Part shown: positions 60,997-64,000 of the stretch, piece after piece | Layout of the letters: the number at the start of each line of letters is the position of its first letter | How positions within the stretch are numbered: position 1 is the first letter of the stretch | Origin: Alkaliphilus transvaalensis ATCC 700919 | Lineage (GTDB): Bacteria; Bacillota; Clostridia; Peptostreptococcales; Natronincolaceae | Assembly (NCBI RefSeq): GCF_000621485.1 | Contig: NZ_JHYF01000012.1 | Span: 1-64,000 of the forward strand | Direction: 5' to 3' | DNA: 64,000 nucleotides | Translations under genes and position numbers: made by a program | The notes under the pieces: model-generated | The model's input: the letters and a program-made list of their open reading frames with translations, nothing else | Told to the model about the DNA's origin: nothing | Databases searched by the model: none

Positions 60997-61221
60997 TGAA
61001 ACCAAAATTTCAAAAAAAACTATTGCATTTTTATACAAAATGTTCTTTAATAGATTAGATAAATATTTTTTAGTAATTCATTTTCTAAGAAATATATAAC
61101 CTTAGAAACGAAAGATAACAATTTGTACAATAATTTTTCATGCTAAGGAATTATAAAGAAGGATAAAGACTAAAATCTTCTTTTATATAATAATTGAAAC
61201 AGAATGAAAGGGGTGGATACA

Positions 61222-62691
61222 GTGTCCTATCTTAACCAAAACCAAACACCACTATTTACAGCCTTAAAGGATTATCACCAAAGGAAGGTTGTACCCTTTG
61301 ATGTGCCAGGTCACAAACACGGAAAAGGACTTAAAGAATTTACAGACTATGTGGGTAATACCATAATGGAGCTAGATGTTAACTCGATGAAGTGTCTTGA
61401 TAATATCTGTAATCCAATTGGAGTAATTAAAGAAGCAGAAGAATTAGCAGCCTATGCTTTTGGTGCTGATCATGGATTTTTTCTTGTAAATGGAACAACT
61501 TCAGGTGTACAAGCTATGATTATGAGTGCCTGCGAACCTGGAGACAAAATAATACTACCTAGAAATGCCCATAAGTCAGCCATTGCAGGTATTATTCTAA
61601 GTGGGGCAATACCGATTTATATTCAACCAGAGGTAGACGAACAGTTGGGAATTGCTATGGGAGTCACATTAGAAAGTGTAGAGAAGACCATCGGTAGACA
61701 CCCCGATGCAAAGGCAGTATTTTTAATTAATCCCACTTATTATGGTGCGGTTTCAAACATTAAAGACATTGTAAAAGTGGCTCACCGTAATGCGATGTCA
61801 GTATTAGTAGATGAAGCCCATGGAGCCCATATGGGTTTCCATGACGAGTTTCCAATGAGTGCTATGGAGCTGGGGGCTGATATGAGTGCTGTTAGTTTAC
61901 ATAAAACTGGTGGTTCTTTAACCCAAAGTTCTCTATTGCTTTTAAGAGAAGGGATTATAGACCCCTTTACAGTAAAAAAACACTTGAATTTAATGCAAAC
62001 AACCAGTGGATCATACCTACTGATGGCAAGTTTAGACGTAGCTAGAAAACAACTTGTCCTTGAGGGAAAAGAACTGTTAGATAAAGTTCTATTTTTATCT
62101 AGGGAAGCCCGAAAGCGTATAAATGAAATTGATGGTTTATATGCCTTTGGTACAGAATTAGTGGGGGCTCCTGGCGTATATAGCTTTGATGAATCAAAAC
62201 TGGGTGTTCACGTTAGAAAGTTAGGACTTACTGGTTTTGAAGTATATGACCTTCTAAGAGACGAGTATAACATTCAAATGGAACTAGCCGACTATTATAA
62301 TATTATGGGGATTGTTAGCTTGGGAGATACAGAAGAATCCATTAATGCTTTAGTAGAAGCACTGGCAGATATCGCTATGAAACATAGGAGAGATGAAGAA
62401 ATTAAGGTAATCAGCAATATACTTAGAAATCCTGATGTAATTATTTCCCCTAGAGACGCTTACTTTAGTAATAAAAGAGTCATTAAGCTGGAAGAAGCTG
62501 AAGGAGAGATCAGCGGGGAATCAATAATGGCATACCCACCAGGGATTCCAGTGGTTTCACCAGGAGAAAGAATCACAAAAGAGATGATAGAGCATATTCA
62601 AATGTTAAAAGAAGAAGAAACCCTTGTACAAGGGACGGAAGACCCATATGTAGATTATGTTAGGGTATTAGGGCTAGGTGCAAAACGCTAG
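61222..62691 (+). CDS. Orn/Lys/Arg decarboxylase family protein, second paralogue
   Basis: 489 residues from GTG 61222 with AAAGGGG 8 nt upstream; an ATG at 61204 precedes that site. 'FDVPGHKHGKG', 'LVNGTTSGVQAMI', 'VDEAHGAHMGFHDEFP' and the PLP lysine K228 in 'SLHKTGGSLTQSS' mark the same family as the gene at 27617. The C-terminal 'ISGESIMAYPPGIPVVSPGE' is conserved. Decarboxylation of arginine, lysine or ornithine is likely; SpeA-like arginine decarboxylase is one possibility. It is monocistronic. Confidence 0.88.
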   Translation: MSYLNQNQTPLFTALKDYHQRKVVPFDVPGHKHGKGLKEFTDYVGNTIMELDVNSMKCLDNICNPIGVIKEAEELAAYAFGADHGFFLVNGTTSGVQAMIMSACEPGDKIILPRNAHKSAIAGIILSGAIPIYIQPEVDEQLGIAMGVTLESVEKTIGRHPDAKAVFLINPTYYGAVSNIKDIVKVAHRNAMSVLVDEAHGAHMGFHDEFPMSAMELGADMSAVSLHKTGGSLTQSSLLLLREGIIDPFTVKKHLNLMQTTSGSYLLMASLDVARKQLVLEGKELLDKVLFLSREARKRINEIDGLYAFGTELVGAPGVYSFDESKLGVHVRKLGLTGFEVYDLLRDEYNIQMELADYYNIMGIVSLGDTEESINALVEALADIAMKHRRDEEIKVISNILRNPDVIISPRDAYFSNKRVIKLEEAEGEISGESIMAYPPGIPVVSPGERITKEMIEHIQMLKEEETLVQGTEDPYVDYVRVLGLGAKR

Positions 62692-62740
62692 TTTAACGAA
62701 AATAGATAAAGTATGTACAATTAAATAATAGTAGTAATAC

Positions 62741-62779
62741 AAAAAAACAATGCATTCTATAAAATGTGTTGTTTTTTTG
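62741..62779 (+). terminator. Rho-independent terminator
   Basis: AAAAAAACAATGCATT pairs with AATGTGTTGTTTTTTT (one G-T) around a 6-nt loop. Confidence 0.88.
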
Positions 62780-63026
62780 TGTTTTATCATTACTCTTTTC
62801 AAAAGATATCGATATTCTTCTTTTTATTATTAAAAGAATGGCTTGTATACAAGTTGCGAAATTTGATGTAATTTGTAAATGAAAAAATTTAATTTATATA
62901 AAGAAATTTCTGAAAATAAGAAGGGATTTTTTTACACATATAGAATAGTTTTTATAACTAGAAAATAAATAGCAAGTTTATTTGATTAAGGATGTCAAAA
63001 TTATAAAGAGAGGAAAGGTGTAAGAA
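62780..63026. other. AT-rich promoter region of the protease gene
   Basis: No gene seen. It ends with the AGGAAAGGTG ribosome binding site for the protease. Confidence 0.55.
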
Positions 63027-64000
63027 ATGAAAAGAAGAAGTGTAAAGTGTTGGGTTTTCATTTTAGCATTAACCATGGTACTTGCAAGCTTTACAATGGG
63101 AACATTTGCAAACTCTCAGAAGGAAATAAATGTTCTAGAAGTAGAGTTAGCAACCCTCTATGGTGAGTACAACTTTTCGTCATCTGAGTTAACAACAGTT
63201 ATAGTAGAATTAAAAGAAGAGTCAATTGTTGAAGCTAAGCATAGTGGAATAATGCAAAGTCAGTCTAAACTAGGAAATGCTAGGCATAAGGTTACTAATG
63301 AAGTTACTAGAAATGTGAAAGATGCTCAAATAAGAAGGGAGTATGATTACTTATTCTCTGGTTTTTCATTAGAACTACCCAGTAATGAAATACCAAATCT
63401 ACTTTTAGTAGATGGAATTAAAGCTGTTTATCCTAACGTAGAATATACAGTTACTGATATGGGTGGATACATATTAGATGATGAAGTTATCGGACCTAAT
63501 ATGTTAGATAGTGCACCCCATATTGGCTCACATATAGCATGGGATGCAGGGTTTACAGGTGAAGGAGTAGTCGTTGCAGTTATAGACACTGGTGTTGACT
63601 ATACTCACCCAGACTTAGCTCACGCCTTTGGAGCATATAAAGGATGGGATTTTGTAGATAATGACAATGACCCACAGGAAACGCTACCAGGAGACCCAAG
63701 GGGAGCAGCAACAGATCATGGGACCCACGTAGCAGGAACAGTAGCTGCCAATGGCTTAATTAAAGGAGTTGCGCCAGATGCAACACTTTTAGCCTATCGT
63801 GTTTTGGGTCCAGGAGGTAGTGGAACAACAGAAAATGTTGTAGCTGGAATAGAAAGAGCAGTACAAGACGGTGCCCATATTATGAACCTTTCCTTAGGAA
63901 ATACCATAAACTCACCAGACTGGGCAACAAGTATTGCACTAGACTGGGCGATGGCAGAAGGAGTAGTAGCTATTACTTCAAATGGTAATTCAGGGCCAGC
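63027..64000 (+). CDS. Subtilisin-like (S8) serine protease, 3' truncated by window end
   Basis: About 324 residues are visible and the frame is open at the last base. Signal peptide (~1-29, ending near 'TFAN'). Residues ~50-145 look like an inhibitor I9-type propeptide ('YDYLFSGFSLELPSNEI'). The catalytic domain starts near 165: catalytic Asp187 in 'VIDTGVDYTHPDL' and His231 in 'DHGTHVAGTVAA' are present. The catalytic Ser region would lie past the window. It resembles Vpr-type extracellular proteases, which often have additional domains downstream. Confidence 0.93.
   Translation, partial: MKRRSVKCWVFILALTMVLASFTMGTFANSQKEINVLEVELATLYGEYNFSSSELTTVIVELKEESIVEAKHSGIMQSQSKLGNARHKVTNEVTRNVKDAQIRREYDYLFSGFSLELPSNEIPNLLLVDGIKAVYPNVEYTVTDMGGYILDDEVIGPNMLDSAPHIGSHIAWDAGFTGEGVVVAVIDTGVDYTHPDLAHAFGAYKGWDFVDNDNDPQETLPGDPRGAATDHGTHVAGTVAANGLIKGVAPDATLLAYRVLGPGGSGTTENVVAGIERAVQDGAHIMNLSLGNTINSPDWATSIALDWAMAEGVVAITSNGNSGP

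Larger units (their letters stand above)
60759..61221. other. Intergenic region before the second decarboxylase
   Basis: 463 bp with no gene seen. It contains the peptidase terminator, a copy of the dispersed palindrome, and a hairpin with T-run at 60968-60996 (separate entries). The rest is AT-rich. Confidence 0.6.

Noticed and set aside
1-64000. rRNA, tRNA, CRISPR array, insertion sequence or prophage genes
   Set aside because: Looked for by eye on both strands; no cloverleaf, spacer array, transposase or phage motif was found. A dedicated RNA-gene scan could still find a missed short RNA.

Overview
The window comes from the chromosome of a low-GC, endospore-forming Clostridia-type bacterium. 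The evidence is AT-rich intergenic DNA, strong AGGAGG-type ribosome binding sites, frequent TTG and GTG starts, and sporulation genes (gin/csfB, spo0E-like, spmA/spmB, ytrH, a coat-like protein). It also has anaerobic-type cobalamin and siroheme-dependent heme synthesis. An Alkaliphilus/Natronincola-like relative is my guess, not something the sequence proves.

Region 1 (1-25.3 kb) is a tetrapyrrole supercluster. After two secreted proteins (the first cut by the window edge), a minus-strand block encodes the alternative heme pathway: two Lrp-like siroheme decarboxylase subunits and two radical SAM enzymes. Divergent from it, a cobalamin riboswitch with a terminator precedes about 18 kb of nearly gapless same-strand genes. 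These are cbiX, hemA, sirC, hemC, cobA-hemD, hemB, hemL, cbiA, an alpha-ribazole salvage pair (cblT/cblS), pduX, and cbiC-D-E-T-L-F-G-H-J. Together they run from glutamyl-tRNA through uroporphyrinogen III to the corrin ring. The two directions share sirohydrochlorin/siroheme as branch point.

Region 2 (25.4-52.3 kb) resembles the origin-proximal block of Bacillus subtilis: gin/csfB, yaaO-like decarboxylase, tmk, darA/yaaQ, holB, yaaT, trmN6/yabB, rsmI, abrB, metG (with a Met T-box), tatD, yabE-like, rnmV, rsmA/ksgA. Modules not expected there are interspersed: a thioredoxin-fold lipoprotein lacking its cysteines, a sigI-rsgI pair, a spo0E-like gene, a secreted protein made of repeated beta-rich units, a CCA-adding-type enzyme, pncB, spmAB, an HD-GYP-like protein with a broken HD dyad, and a CAP-domain protein.

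Region 3 (52.4-64 kb) holds an unrecognised repeat-containing protein, a calcium/sodium antiporter, a membrane rhodanese, ytrH with a ytrI-like partner, a coat-like protein, a DUF3189-like protein, an AbgT transporter followed by an M20 peptidase, a second Orn/Lys/Arg decarboxylase, and a subtilisin-like protease cut by the window end. I saw no rRNA, tRNA, CRISPR array, insertion sequence or prophage. Two families of short dispersed palindromic elements occur in intergenic DNA.
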